The notes: a model not told the origin generated them from the sequence alone. Positions 1-10,696 are shown, counted from the first letter of the stretch. The stretch is 55,805 nt of DNA from an uncultured Saprospiraceae bacterium (GCA_938001865.1 CALLAW010000016.1:1-55805), one strand, 5' to 3'. Translations and numbers: made by a program.

Positions 1-85
1 TGCAGAGAAAATTATTTGCATATGGCAAACATTGGAAGAATGAGGAGGAAAAGTGATTTGTCATTAGATTCTCCGTTCAACAACC

Positions 86-93
86 TATATTTG
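86..93 (+). promoter_or_regulatory. Bacteroidota -7 promoter element for ychF
   Basis: TATATTTG is a perfect match to the Bacteroidota TAnnTTTG -7 element. The ychF start lies 37 bases downstream. A TTTG at 57-60 is present but is about 25 bases away, longer than the usual -33/-7 spacing, so only the -7 element is supported. Confidence 0.5.
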
Positions 94-130
94 CAATCTT
101 TTAATGACTCCCTTATAATCTAACTCTACC

Positions 131-1228
131 ATGGCTCTAAAATGTGGAATCGTAGGTCTACCAAATGTCGGAAAATCTACATTATTTAATGCACTCACTG
201 CTGCTAAAGCACTTGCTGCTAACTATCCATTTGCAACCAAAGATCCCAACGTCGGTATTATTACTGTGCCAGATCCAAGATTGGATGAATTAGCAAAGCT
301 TGTCTCTCCTGAAAAAGTCATTCCTACTACTGTAGAAATTGTCGATATCGCAGGACTGATCAAAGGAGCAAGTAAGGGTGAAGGTCTCGGTAATCAATTT
401 CTTGCCAATATTAGGGAGGTCGATGCGATCGTACATGTCGTAAGGTGCTTTGTCGATGACAATGTAGTCCATGTTGATGGTAATGTGGATCCTGTGAGAG
501 ATAAGGAGATTATCGATATGGAGTTAATCTTTAAGGATATGGATACCGTCGAGAAGAGACTCGATAAGTTGCGTAAAGCATCTAAGACAGGTGACAAAAT
601 CGTTGTCAAACAATTAGAACTCTGTCAATCTCTCCAACAACACTTGGAAGACGAAAAGCCTGCAAGAAGTTGGGAAGTAGAGCCAGCCTTTGAAGAGGTG
701 ATGAATGAAATGATGCTCTTAACAGCTAAGCCAGTTATCTATGTTTGTAATGTCGATGAAGAATCTGCTCTAGAAGGAAATGATCTTACCGAAGCATTCA
801 AAAATGAGGTGAAGGATGAAAATGCTGAAGTGATCCTCATCTCTGCGGCCATAGAAGCTGATATTATCGAGCTGGATGATCCAGAAGAACGCTTAGAATT
901 TGTCAAAGAAATGGGCTTGGATGAACCTGGTGTCAATAGAGTGATCAGAGCATGCTACTCAATACTCAATCTTATCACCTACTTCACAGCTGGGGAGAAA
1001 GAGGTAAGAGCTTGGACGATCGTCAAGGAAACCAAAGCACCTGGAGCAGCTGGAGTCATACACACTGACTTTGAGAAGGGATTCATAAGAGCAGAAGTGA
1101 TACACTATGAAGACTTTGTCCAGTACGGATCAGAAGCAGCAGTGAAAGATGCAGGAAAATTGGGGATCGAAGGCAAAGAATACGTCGTATTAGATGGAGA
1201 TGTGATGCATTTTAGGTTTAATGTCTAG
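131..1228 (+). CDS. ychF: Redox-regulated ATPase YchF (Obg-like GTPase family)
   Basis: YchF/OLA1 is a universally conserved ribosome-associated P-loop NTPase that prefers ATP to GTP. The P-loop NVGKST is at residues 12-17 and the switch region contains [10 protein letters not shown] near residue 73. The C-terminus carries the TGS domain, with a [12 protein letters not shown] segment near residue 315. The length of 365 residues is normal for the family. The ATG at 131 gives the conserved start [10 protein letters not shown]. The next gene begins 39 bp downstream on the same strand, so the two may be cotranscribed. Identification is by family motifs and is secure. Confidence 0.97.
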   Translation: MALKCGIVGLPNVGKSTLFNALTAAKALAANYPFATKDPNVGIITVPDPRLDELAKLVSPEKVIPTTVEIVDIAGLIKGASKGEGLGNQFLANIREVDAIVHVVRCFVDDNVVHVDGNVDPVRDKEIIDMELIFKDMDTVEKRLDKLRKASKTGDKIVVKQLELCQSLQQHLEDEKPARSWEVEPAFEEVMNEMMLLTAKPVIYVCNVDEESALEGNDLTEAFKNEVKDENAEVILISAAIEADIIELDDPEERLEFVKEMGLDEPGVNRVIRACYSILNLITYFTAGEKEVRAWTIVKETKAPGAAGVIHTDFEKGFIRAEVIHYEDFVQYGSEAAVKDAGKLGIEGKEYVVLDGDVMHFRFNV

Positions 1229-1267
1229 TGCCACATTTAGTCCCAATAAGCCTTACCAATATTACCT

Positions 1268-2221
1268 ATGACCAAGTTGAGAAGAAATCATGCATCTGAC
1301 CAAAGAGGAAGCTCTACTGGATATGCCACAAGGCTTGGTATCTTTCTCATTGTATTGGTAATTGCAATTGTACTGATAGGGTACTCTCTGAGGCATCGAG
1401 TGTCAGAGACACCATCGGGATATGTCCCTGTGACACAATCCCAGGACAGATCTGACCAAAGATCAACTACTCAACACGGAAGTCAAGCGAGTGATCGAGA
1501 TGCGATATTGCCCGTAGGTGGATCCTATGAAGTCATCCATCATCATCACTATAGCCTAGGATACAATGAGGTAGCAGAGCAAGCTGCTTGGGTAGCTTAC
1601 CCTCTCACTGCCGAGTCAATATATGTACCCAATGTCAAGCGAAGTAATTGGTTTACAGCTGATAGTCTAGTCAGTACGAGGAGTGCAAAGCACAGTGACT
1701 ATACAAGGAGTGGCTATACACGAGGTCACCTAGCACCTGCGGGAGATATGGCATTCAATAGAGAAGCAATGCGAGAGTCATTCATGATGAGCAATATGTC
1801 ACCACAATTAGCAGTATTCAATGCTGGAGTGTGGAAAGAACTCGAAGAGAATGTCAGAGACTGGGCAATCAAGAGAAAAGAGCTCTATATCGTAAGTGGA
1901 CCAATCCTCAAAGGAAATGAAAAGCGCATTGGTAAAAAAACTCAAATAGCCGTCCCTGAAGCATTCTATAAGATCATCTTAGATGTCACTGGTTCTGATC
2001 ATGAAGGAATAGCTTATGTGATCCCACATCGTCTCTGTACTGAGACTCTTGACCACTTTGCAACATCAATAGATGCAGTCGAGCAGATGACTGGCTTAGA
2101 TTTCTTTGCTGGATTACCAGCAAGTACACCAGAGATCGAAGCAAATTATAATGCGAGTGCTTGGAGACTAGATAAGAAGCGATACCAAGACAGACTCAGA
2201 AATGGGAATCAATCTCAGTGA
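1268..2221 (+). CDS. Membrane-anchored DNA/RNA non-specific endonuclease (NUC1/EndoG family)
   Basis: The catalytic motif of the beta-beta-alpha-metal nuclease family appears as TRGHLAPAGD around residues 151-160, with the general-base His at about 154; the first residue is T rather than the D of canonical DRGH. The metal-binding Asn lies in MMSNMSPQ about 20 residues later. One hydrophobic helix (about residues 23-40) is followed by a polar Ser/Gln linker, so the nuclease domain (about 85-300) is probably held outside the inner membrane. The family degrades DNA and RNA without sequence specificity, usually in the periplasm or outside the cell. A run of four His at 91-94 lies in the linker. 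It follows ychF by 39 bp. Confidence 0.88.
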   Translation: MTKLRRNHASDQRGSSTGYATRLGIFLIVLVIAIVLIGYSLRHRVSETPSGYVPVTQSQDRSDQRSTTQHGSQASDRDAILPVGGSYEVIHHHHYSLGYNEVAEQAAWVAYPLTAESIYVPNVKRSNWFTADSLVSTRSAKHSDYTRSGYTRGHLAPAGDMAFNREAMRESFMMSNMSPQLAVFNAGVWKELEENVRDWAIKRKELYIVSGPILKGNEKRIGKKTQIAVPEAFYKIILDVTGSDHEGIAYVIPHRLCTETLDHFATSIDAVEQMTGLDFFAGLPASTPEIEANYNASAWRLDKKRYQDRLRNGNQSQ

Positions 2222-2368
2222 GATCAAAGGATGTTGTCCTCGCTAATAGAGAGGAATGATAAGTAATCCTTGCTCCTAGATGTAGTGAGTATTCGATTGT
2301 TTATCCAGCTATACTTGGAACTCTGTGTATTGTGAGTGAAGACTACCTCTGAACTGTGACCTCATAGA

Positions 2369-2388
2369 AATCTCGGCAATCGGAGATT
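2369..2388. terminator. Possible bidirectional terminator between convergent genes
   Basis: AATCTC and GAGATT form a 6-bp stem around an 8-base loop in the gap where the nuclease (+) and the DUF1704 gene (-) converge. There is no clear U-tract, so this is a weak candidate. Confidence 0.3.
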
Positions 2389-2392
2389 GTGG

Positions 2393-3646
2393 CTATAGCT
2401 CATAGAGCATTTTACGATAATACTCCTTCATGTCTTTCAGCTTGACCTTATTGAGAAATGAAGAATAAGCAAGGTAAGTCAAAAGGAATCTAATGTCCTT
2501 TATCCAAGGAGGGAGATATGTTGCTGGTCGGAGTAGCCCCATTTTTTTGAACTGCATCATCTCTCCTAAGTCCTCTATATTGATCTTACCGACAAACAGC
2601 ATTGGAAGCAAGTCAGCCCGACCATCACTTACTACGGTTCTGAGGAAGTTATGGACATTGAGTAAGCCATCTAGATACACAATATCCTTAGTAAATGGTG
2701 CTCCTCCCGTAATCACTCCACCTCTACAGACTCTTCTTGCATTCTCATAAGCATCACCAGGGATATCGGTCTTGGTAAGATAGTAGCGATAGAGTTCGAT
2801 GAAATCAGCTCCGTCTATAGCCATCTGTATAGCTATGATCCGATCAGAGAGCCTCCGCAGCCTATCTAAGTCTAGATTGCCAGTGATATACTCGGCAAAT
2901 ACAGCTAACCCTTCTTGAGTTTTAGTGGTGCCAGGATGACTTGCAGAGAGGATCTTCAGATCGGTCTGATGATGGCCATTGAGTGATGTAGCGACATGGA
3001 TAAATGCTTCATGATGTACAAGCTGGTTAAGATCCATATCAGAGAACATTGCACCTTCCCTAATTCTGATTCTCCTTCGTCCAGCGATGACCTTCGATGA
3101 GACCTCTTTATCAATGATAACTTGTGGAGCTTCACTGCCAAAGAGATGAGTAACCTCTGCGAGTATCTTACTCTGCATAGCCTTATCGTCAAATGTAGCT
3201 TGACTCACTGCACCTATCTCTAACTTCTGGATATTGATATACATCTCCTCGAAGTGATTAGCAAGATCAAGAGAGGTGTTTTTATCATCTGGTATCTTGT
3301 CTTTTGGAGCACCATAGAGACGTTTGGAGTAGGTATGAAACTCTTTGGTACCAAGGCTACTCAATAGTCTACTGCTCTCTTCAAGGATGTTAGCGATCTG
3401 ATTTGCCCAATTTGAAAATCGAAAATCTTTTGGGATTTGCCTCCGAGCAAGATCGACCTTCTGTAACGTATCGGTAGGATCTATCGTTGGGTACTCGACA
3501 CTCGGAAGCACCTGACACTTCCGTCGAAAGAACTCCTCTTTCACATCAGATGACCAAGCTACAGATCTCAAGATTCTAATAGATCTTGATGCATCATAGA
3601 GGTGATCTGAGATATTAATTACATGTTGCTTCTCTGTCATTGACAT
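2393..3646 (-). CDS. DUF1704 family metallopeptidase-like protein (QEGLA motif)
   Basis: The protein has the two hallmarks of DUF1704: the zinc-site motif HEAFIH (HExxxH, residues 212-217) and TQEGLA (243-248), which gives this group the name flavohemoglobin expression-modulating QEGLA motif protein. Eukaryotic members (MATCAP/TMCP) are zinc carboxypeptidases acting on tubulin tails; the bacterial substrate is unknown. The C-terminal half includes a conserved GGVITGGAPFTKD segment. At 417 residues it is a typical single-domain bacterial member. No signal peptide is visible, so it is probably cytoplasmic. The ATG at 3646 is supported by a perfect -7 element ending 5 bases upstream; the Met two codons later is a less likely start. 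Confidence 0.9.
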   Translation of the reverse strand: MSMTEKQHVINISDHLYDASRSIRILRSVAWSSDVKEEFFRRKCQVLPSVEYPTIDPTDTLQKVDLARRQIPKDFRFSNWANQIANILEESSRLLSSLGTKEFHTYSKRLYGAPKDKIPDDKNTSLDLANHFEEMYINIQKLEIGAVSQATFDDKAMQSKILAEVTHLFGSEAPQVIIDKEVSSKVIAGRRRIRIREGAMFSDMDLNQLVHHEAFIHVATSLNGHHQTDLKILSASHPGTTKTQEGLAVFAEYITGNLDLDRLRRLSDRIIAIQMAIDGADFIELYRYYLTKTDIPGDAYENARRVCRGGVITGGAPFTKDIVYLDGLLNVHNFLRTVVSDGRADLLPMLFVGKINIEDLGEMMQFKKMGLLRPATYLPPWIKDIRFLLTYLAYSSFLNKVKLKDMKEYYRKMLYEL

Positions 3647-3651
3647 AGTGA

Positions 3652-3659
3652 CAAAGTTA
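3652..3659 (-). promoter_or_regulatory. -7 promoter element 5 bases upstream of the DUF1704 start
   Basis: Read on the minus strand this is TAACTTTG, then five bases (tcact), then the ATG. It is one of five genes in the window with exactly this spacing, which suggests transcription begins at or next to the start codon. No clear -33 TTTG is seen. Confidence 0.6.
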
Positions 3660-3962
3660 CCAAAATTGAAGATATACCATTAGTATCTTATCATACAGTT
3701 GGTAAAGAATAAGTCTTCTCTATCCTAAGAGTATTAGCGTAGATTCCATTGGAGTTACTCCATCCATGATGCTATCCGTCTTTACTTTGTATCTTGAAGT
3801 TAAGATACATAAGAGTGATGATGCTCTTAAGATATTACAAAATCCCCCTGTCGTTAAACTAATCATGAGATAATCATGGTTATCACAGTGACATGCAACA
3901 TAGAGATGCCGATATGCATCTTATGATATGAATAGTCTAGTAAGTATAATTGATAGAATTTT
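3660..3962. other. Intergenic region with a short inverted repeat
   Basis: This is the divergent gap between the DUF1704 gene and the macroglobulin gene. It holds a perfect 8-bp inverted repeat TGTATCTT/AAGATACA (3788-3795 and 3802-3809, 6-base loop), followed at once by a weaker AAGAG/CTCTT pair. An imperfect -7 element, TATAATTG, is at 3945-3952. I see no gene here. Confidence 0.4.
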
Positions 3963-6900
3963 ATGTTGAAGTATATGATATTATTAAGCACTGTGGCTCT
4001 GTTTACTCTAGGTAAATCCGGAATGGGTGGCGGATCTAAATCTGACTTTCCATTCAAGGCTAAGTGGAATACCGCGGAGAAGTATATGGATGAAGGCAAA
4101 CCCAAGTCTGCTCTCGAAGTGATAGAAGAAATCTATGCTGCAGCGATCAATGTAAAAGCGAAACCTCACATCCTACGAAGTATCATCATGAGGCATAAGA
4201 TCACCTTAACCATAGAAGAGATCGAATATGCTACTTTGATCCAACGCATGGAGCAAGAAATCGCATCTTCTCAAGATAAAGAAGTGACTGCATTACTCCA
4301 AAGTGCCACTGCCTCTATGTACACAAGATATGTCATAAATCACTCCTATAGGCTCAAAGACCGCATCACATTGGACAGCCTAGGCAGTGATGTTAATACT
4401 TGGTCAATTGCAGATATTGAGAAGAGAGCTGATGAGTTGATCCTCCGCTCATTAGAACTCTCTGACATAGATGACCTTTCACTTGAAGACTTTGAGCTAC
4501 ATAGTGCTGGTGAATCGAAAGTCTCACCCATCTCACTCAAGCCATATCTCATCCAACAGGGAATCTATCACTTTGAAAGTGATATCACGTCTATGACTAA
4601 GATCGGAGATGGGAGTACTCTCCCGCAGAGTCTTGGATTAGCTCCACTTGAAGAGTTCCTAGAGGGAGAGATTGAGAGTGAGCTGTCTATTGGTAGCCGG
4701 AAGGATAATACATTGATTCTCTACCAGAGACTATTAGCCTATTACATTGATCAACCAGTAATCTCAGCTAAAGCTGATCTCAATAGATTGCGGTTCGCTG
4801 AGGAGACTTATCAGTCACAGAAGCAAACGATCGCAGATTTGCAGTCTGATTACTTCAATGCATTGAGACAGGGAATGAAGCAATCCAAAGATCCAAATCA
4901 ACAAGCAGTCTACGGGATCACTCTAGCAAAGTTGTATTATGCATTGAGGTTTCAATACCAAAATCAATATGATCCCGCATATGCTAATATCGCCAAGCAA
5001 GCGCTAGATATTGCAACAGCATTGAGACCTACCAATAATACGCTTAAGAGTATTGTTTCTGCTTTTCAATCTACTGTTAACTCTTCGCATATTCATTTTG
5101 CTATAGATGATGTCGTCCTTCCTCAGATTGCTTTGCCATTTGCACTCGATGCGAGGAATATCTCACAGGTCGACCTTAGTTTATACAAGCTGACAACACA
5201 AGAGTACCAAGAGGCAATACGAAATAGCCATGATAAGAATCTACCCAAAACACTGAAGGGTAAGACCTTTCACTCAGAGTGGGTTGAAGAGTTAGCCCTA
5301 CCTGTTGACTACTTAGATCATAAGAGTGAATTGATCCTCCCAGCTCTCGATTTGGGCCATTATGCCATGTTTGTCTCAGGTAAGAGTAGTACTCATAGTA
5401 AGTCTAAAGACATCGAAAAATTTGTACTGTTTCAAGTAAGTAATCAAGATGTAGTCAAGTGGGTATCAGAGAATGGTAACAACATACAGGTCACAGATCG
5501 ACTCATCGGCAAGCCTCAGCAAGGTGCCAAAATCGAACTCTACACTGTCAACCGAAACAACCGAAACTACTCTGAGAAACTCCAGCATACAGCTACAACT
5601 GATCGAGATGGACAAGCAACTATTAACGGAGGTGACAAAGGGCAAAATATGTCCCTCGTATCTACAATCGGTAACGATGTCTTGTTGACTGACTTGTATT
5701 ATCAACGAAGAAGTACTCAGCGGCCAAAGCGATCAAAACCACATGTCTTCATGGATCGATCAATCTATCGTCCTGGTCAGATGCTGCACGGTAAGTTGGT
5801 GCATCTCACCTATGATTCTGATCAGATACCACACATATTGAAAGATTCCGAACTCGTAATTCGGCTTAAAGATCCGAACAATCAGGAAGTCGAAACTCAG
5901 ACTATAAAGACTAATAGATACGGTGTGTCTATGTTCTCCATGACAGTACCTACGCATGGTCTCAAGGGTAATTATAGACTCTACTTTGAACATCCAGATG
6001 GCAACTCATCGACGCAAGTCAAGGTCGAAGAGTATCGGAGACCAACACTCGAGAGTTCCTTCGGTCCCATTGAAGGAACTGTGAGTTTGGGTGACTCTGT
6101 CAAGGTCACTGGGATGATCAATACACTGAGTGGATTCCCCTCTCAAGGAGCTAAAGTGACTTACACGATTAGTGAATCATCCTACAATAATTGGCGTCCA
6201 TGTGGTTGGTCTTATTGGTGGTATCCACCTCACCAAGGGACATCGAAGATTGTTGATGCTGGAGAGACCAAAACTAATGAACTCGGTCGCTACACGATCG
6301 ACTTCAATACGGACTCTGATGACATGAAGCGTCAGCAGACTGGTAAGCGATACACTGTAGATGTAGTGATTACCGATCAGAGTGGGGAGACTCTTACACA
6401 GACCAAAACTCTCTATGTCACACCTGATCACTTCAGGATAGATCACACATTGCCTTCCATCATCAATCTTGACTCTACCGATCAATTCACTCCAAGTGTC
6501 GTAGGTCTCAATCTAGATGAAGCACCGATCAAGGTGACGACTCAAGTGACAATACAGCGAATGAGCCAACAAGAGACCTATGTACGACCACGGAGGTACG
6601 GCCTAGATTATATACACTATACTGAGTCAGATTTTGAGAGGCGACAGACACATTATGATTATCCTACTCTAGGTAAAGGTGAAGCGGTTGACCCAAAGTT
6701 TAAGAAAAAGACAGTTGAATTACAATCCTTAGGGAATACCCTTGAACAACTCCAACCAGGTGACTATAGACTTACAATCATTGGTACTTCTGAGCAAGGC
6801 GACCAATCAGAAGTCAATCATAGAATCCTACTCTATGATAGTGAATACGAATCACCACATATGCTACTCTATACAGCAAAGAATGCCCTCACTGCTACAG

Positions 6901-9900
6901 TTGGGAGTGAGTTGCAATTGCCATTACTCATACACAATGAAGTAACTCACGTTTATTATAAGAAAATAAGAGGAGCAAAAATCTTAGAAGAAGGTTGGCT
7001 CTCAAGGAAGACTCTCGTTGATAAGAAATGGCAAATTGCCAAAGCAGATATGGGTGGATTTACACTTGAACTGTCTTGTAATCTCAAAGGAGAAAGGGTG
7101 AAAACCTCTCTGACAATAGCGGTGCCATATGAGGATACCAATATTGATCTGACACTGCAATTGGATAGTCTGCTCTTGCCTGGTACTGATTATCAATTAG
7201 AGACCCAAGCACTCTGCGATGGACTACCACTCTCTGATGCTAATCTTACTCTTGTAATGTATGATGCAGCATTGGACCAACTGTACCCACACAGTTGGCA
7301 GAGACAGTTCTATCCTACATTTTACTCACAAGTGTATGAGCAGGAGCTCTCAAGATCCCGAGCAAGTGTCCTAAATGTCGATCGTTATCATCGGAACAAT
7401 GGTCAGTCAAGTAGCTATCTAGATTTACAACTCATCCCCCGAGCTTACTGGTATGGCATCATGGATAATATGGGTTATCACCGTAAGATGGCAGGACGGA
7501 TGATGACAAAAGGGAGGAATAGACTTGCTGATGATCAGGTGATGTACTCCATGGACCAATCACAGCCAGCACCTTCAATGATGCCAGAAAATGCCGAGAT
7601 GAATGCAAAGAATACTGCATTCTCAGAGGATGAGAATCAAGATAGATCAACTCATGAGGACCAATCACAACCGCCAGTAAGGTCTGATTTTTCAGAGACT
7701 ACATTCTTTGATACAGATGGATATACGGATGAGGAGGGTAATTACAGCCTAGACTTCAAGACTAATGATGCCGTGACTCAGTGGAAGATACTTGCATTTG
7801 CACATGACCAAGAGATGAGGTTTGGATTTGCAGAACTCATAACTCAGACGAGAAAACCAATCCAAATAATCCAGACACCCACACGAACTCTCTCTGAAGG
7901 TGATCAGGTGCAATGGCCAATCACCGTGCAGAATAGTAGTGAGACTGAGAGTAAAGGTCATGCAAGTATCCAAGTACTCAGTTATCTGACACGACAGGAT
8001 GTTACGGATCAGTTCATCACCGACAGCAATAGAGTAGCTCTGACTATTCCTAAGGGACAAGCTCGTACCATTAGCTTCGACTTAGTTGTCCCATCAGATT
8101 ACAAGGATAGAGTCGAGATCATCACCAGATATCTATCAGAGGGTGGGTCAGATGCTGAGTCACGTCACCTTCCTATCTATTCTACGGATCAATATCTGAC
8201 AAGTGGAGATCCCATTTGGCTGCGACCTAGAGCTCATGCAAAATATGCGATCGTAGCTCCGACTGAGAGTAAGACTGAGACATTGACTCTAGAGATCGCG
8301 AGCAATCCTTTCTGGATGGTAGCGAGGAGTTTCCCGATGCTGGCTGAGAGAGATACTAAGGTCACTACTACACTCTCTGGTAGGATAGTCGTGGAGAGTA
8401 TCGGTCGGCAGATTATTGAAGATTATCCAGATGTCGAGAGAGTGATGACTGCCAATGTCATTCAAGAGGAAGGTACTCCACTCAACAGAAATAACGAACT
8501 CAAAATCCAATCTTTGCACCCCACACCTTGGGTAAGGCAGGCGATGAGTGAAGAGAATAGGGTGAGTGACTTCGCAAAATACTTCAATAAAAACAACTCA
8601 ATACAACGCTTGACCACAGCGACAGATTTACTCTGGACGAGACAAAAGAGTGATGGAGGTTGGCCTTGGATAATCGGTGGTCGATCTTCATTGCATACCA
8701 CCACTAGAGTACTCATAGACCTAGGACAGATCCAAGAGTTGGGAGTATCATCACAGCTAACGTCTCACCATAGCCAGCTGCAAGATGCACTCGATTACAT
8801 CGATGCAGAAATAGATATTATCAGGAATAGAAGCAAGTATAAAGAACAATTACCATCAATATTTATCGATAATCTGTATCTCTATAGTCTGATGCCATCA
8901 GAGATCAAGAGACCTGGCTATCATGGAGACTGGCTCAGACAGCTCGAAAGCCAATGGAACGATCTATCTCTGCCTTATCAAGCACTTGTGGGTAAAATAG
9001 CGATAAAGAATAACAAAAACATGCTTGCTCAGTCTATCAAAGAATCACTCCTCCAACGGGCAATTACTCGCGATGATGGGACAGTATTCTGGAGAGAGAT
9101 CAATGAGTACTATACCTACCATAACAGTTACTCAACTCAAGCTCTGGTCTTAGACTTCCTCAGAGATGCAGGAGAGTCTGGTGATGTCATAGATCGCGGA
9201 AGTCATTGGCTGATCGCCAATAAGCGAAGCAATGAATGGTACGATGAGAGGGGCACTGCGGCCGTGGTATATCATCTCTATCAACACTATGGCGCTAAGA
9301 TCAATGATGGGAGCGGTATAAGCGTTACTCTCAATGGTAAGTCACAGCAACTTCGGAGCTCGATCACGTACAGTACACTTGAGATAGATCCCTCTATGTA
9401 TGATTCTGATCTGACACTCGAGGTAAATAACTCAGAAGATTACCCGGTATTTGGCGGAGTGTATAGACAGTTCTTCCAACCAATAGAGAGTGTGAGTCGC
9501 CATCCTGCTGCACAGAATCTCACTATTGCCAAATCTATCTATGTCAAATCAATGCATGACAATAAGGTCACTTACCATCCACTAGACTCTCATGATGTGA
9601 GAGTAGGAGACGAGCTCATAGTGAGATTAGAGATAGAGGCTTTTGACAGGCTCTCATATGTCTATGTGACAGATAGTAGACCATCTGGTACAGAGCCATC
9701 TAATCAGATAAGTGGGTATAATGCTCAGAATGGTCTCTACTTATATCAGAGCCCAAGTGATAGAGGGCACGAGTTTTTCTTAGATGTCTTACCCAAAGGC
9801 AAGCATACACTTGAGTATGCTTTGAGAGTAATGCAAGCTGGAGACTATACATCTGGAGTAGCTGAGATTCAGAGTTTTTATGTTCCTGAGTTTTCTGCAT

Positions 9901-9959
9901 ATGACAGTTATGGGAGACTTCAGACCTTACCATTGTCATTAGATCCGCTTGATAATTAG
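3963..9959 (+). CDS. Giant alpha-2-macroglobulin family protein lacking the thioester
   Basis: The protein is 1998 residues long with an N-terminal hydrophobic signal (residues 1-17) and no lipobox Cys. The MG2-type signature DRSIYRPGQ is near residue 597. The segment before and within the alpha-2-macroglobulin core (GYTDEEGNYSLDFKTNDAVTQWK) is near 1255, and the toroid (KSDGGWPWI) is near 1562. Bacterial family members are periplasmic or outer-membrane protease traps that covalently tether attackers through a CxEQ thioester. At the expected site after NPFW (about residue 1447) the sequence reads ERDTKVTTTLSGR, so the thioester Cys and Gln are absent. It is therefore probably a non-covalent trap or a structural protein. 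A Met/Asn/Gln-rich insert lies around residues 1180-1245. It stands alone as one gene. Confidence 0.9.
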   Translation: MLKYMILLSTVALFTLGKSGMGGGSKSDFPFKAKWNTAEKYMDEGKPKSALEVIEEIYAAAINVKAKPHILRSIIMRHKITLTIEEIEYATLIQRMEQEIASSQDKEVTALLQSATASMYTRYVINHSYRLKDRITLDSLGSDVNTWSIADIEKRADELILRSLELSDIDDLSLEDFELHSAGESKVSPISLKPYLIQQGIYHFESDITSMTKIGDGSTLPQSLGLAPLEEFLEGEIESELSIGSRKDNTLILYQRLLAYYIDQPVISAKADLNRLRFAEETYQSQKQTIADLQSDYFNALRQGMKQSKDPNQQAVYGITLAKLYYALRFQYQNQYDPAYANIAKQALDIATALRPTNNTLKSIVSAFQSTVNSSHIHFAIDDVVLPQIALPFALDARNISQVDLSLYKLTTQEYQEAIRNSHDKNLPKTLKGKTFHSEWVEELALPVDYLDHKSELILPALDLGHYAMFVSGKSSTHSKSKDIEKFVLFQVSNQDVVKWVSENGNNIQVTDRLIGKPQQGAKIELYTVNRNNRNYSEKLQHTATTDRDGQATINGGDKGQNMSLVSTIGNDVLLTDLYYQRRSTQRPKRSKPHVFMDRSIYRPGQMLHGKLVHLTYDSDQIPHILKDSELVIRLKDPNNQEVETQTIKTNRYGVSMFSMTVPTHGLKGNYRLYFEHPDGNSSTQVKVEEYRRPTLESSFGPIEGTVSLGDSVKVTGMINTLSGFPSQGAKVTYTISESSYNNWRPCGWSYWWYPPHQGTSKIVDAGETKTNELGRYTIDFNTDSDDMKRQQTGKRYTVDVVITDQSGETLTQTKTLYVTPDHFRIDHTLPSIINLDSTDQFTPSVVGLNLDEAPIKVTTQVTIQRMSQQETYVRPRRYGLDYIHYTESDFERRQTHYDYPTLGKGEAVDPKFKKKTVELQSLGNTLEQLQPGDYRLTIIGTSEQGDQSEVNHRILLYDSEYESPHMLLYTAKNALTATVGSELQLPLLIHNEVTHVYYKKIRGAKILEEGWLSRKTLVDKKWQIAKADMGGFTLELSCNLKGERVKTSLTIAVPYEDTNIDLTLQLDSLLLPGTDYQLETQALCDGLPLSDANLTLVMYDAALDQLYPHSWQRQFYPTFYSQVYEQELSRSRASVLNVDRYHRNNGQSSSYLDLQLIPRAYWYGIMDNMGYHRKMAGRMMTKGRNRLADDQVMYSMDQSQPAPSMMPENAEMNAKNTAFSEDENQDRSTHEDQSQPPVRSDFSETTFFDTDGYTDEEGNYSLDFKTNDAVTQWKILAFAHDQEMRFGFAELITQTRKPIQIIQTPTRTLSEGDQVQWPITVQNSSETESKGHASIQVLSYLTRQDVTDQFITDSNRVALTIPKGQARTISFDLVVPSDYKDRVEIITRYLSEGGSDAESRHLPIYSTDQYLTSGDPIWLRPRAHAKYAIVAPTESKTETLTLEIASNPFWMVARSFPMLAERDTKVTTTLSGRIVVESIGRQIIEDYPDVERVMTANVIQEEGTPLNRNNELKIQSLHPTPWVRQAMSEENRVSDFAKYFNKNNSIQRLTTATDLLWTRQKSDGGWPWIIGGRSSLHTTTRVLIDLGQIQELGVSSQLTSHHSQLQDALDYIDAEIDIIRNRSKYKEQLPSIFIDNLYLYSLMPSEIKRPGYHGDWLRQLESQWNDLSLPYQALVGKIAIKNNKNMLAQSIKESLLQRAITRDDGTVFWREINEYYTYHNSYSTQALVLDFLRDAGESGDVIDRGSHWLIANKRSNEWYDERGTAAVVYHLYQHYGAKINDGSGISVTLNGKSQQLRSSITYSTLEIDPSMYDSDLTLEVNNSEDYPVFGGVYRQFFQPIESVSRHPAAQNLTIAKSIYVKSMHDNKVTYHPLDSHDVRVGDELIVRLEIEAFDRLSYVYVTDSRPSGTEPSNQISGYNAQNGLYLYQSPSDRGHEFFLDVLPKGKHTLEYALRVMQAGDYTSGVAEIQSFYVPEFSAYDSYGRLQTLPLSLDPLDN

Positions 9960-10060
9960 AATCTATCAAGCTCAATGAAACTACTTTAGATAAATGCAAG
10001 TTATGTAGTAAGAGTATATCTCAATCGTAATACCATCAAATCAGATTAAATATTATACAA

Positions 10061-10696
10061 ATGGATGTCAAAGTAAGAGCAAACGCTATCATCAAGAATC
10101 ATATGTACCTCGCTGTCGGGGCTGGATTGATCCCTGTGCCCGTAGTGGACTTTGTGGCCGTATCTGGGATACAGATCGACATGATCAAGAAGCTTGCAGA
10201 TCTTTATAATGTTGACTTTCAAAAAAATCAAGCGAAAGCGATTATTTCCGCTCTGACAGGAGCAGGGATTGCAAGATTAGCTGCTGGGATGACTAAGGTG
10301 ATTCCAGTGATCGGCTCGATACTTGGAGGGATCACGATGTCAGGACTCTCAGGTGCATCTACCTTTGCAATTGGAGAAGTATTCAAAAATCATTTTTCAT
10401 CTGGAGGAAGTATTGGAGATCTCGATATAGACAAGTTTACTTCATTTTACAAAGAAAAATTTGAGCAGGGCAAGACCATGGCTAAAGATATGGAAGCTCA
10501 GCAAAAAGAAGATAAGTCTGAATCTACCGACTTCGATGATGCTGTAATTGATGAGTATGAAAGCACTGAAGTTGGTGAAACACCAATCACAACAAGCGAC
10601 AAGATCGAAAAACTCCAGCAACTCGGACAACTCCTCGAACAAAAAATCATAAGTAAAGCGGAGTTCAAAGAAATGAAAAAGGATTTATTAGGTTAA
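10061..10696 (+). CDS. DUF697 (YcjF-type) membrane protein with C-terminal SHOCT domain
   Basis: Residues 5-110 form a DUF697 domain (start RANAIIKNHMYLAVGAGLIPVPVVD region), with Gly/Ala-rich hydrophobic segments at about 15-30 and 75-105 that could be membrane hairpins. An acidic linker at about 140-175 leads to a SHOCT module at 180-211 (KIEKLQQLGQLLEQKIISKAEFKEMK), a short C-terminal motif found in oligomerising proteins. DUF697 proteins often occur beside or fused to dynamin-like or Era-like GTPases, but no GTPase is nearby. The molecular function is unknown. The ATG at 10061 fits the usual family start. Confidence 0.75.
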   Translation: MDVKVRANAIIKNHMYLAVGAGLIPVPVVDFVAVSGIQIDMIKKLADLYNVDFQKNQAKAIISALTGAGIARLAAGMTKVIPVIGSILGGITMSGLSGASTFAIGEVFKNHFSSGGSIGDLDIDKFTSFYKEKFEQGKTMAKDMEAQQKEDKSESTDFDDAVIDEYESTEVGETPITTSDKIEKLQQLGQLLEQKIISKAEFKEMKKDLLG

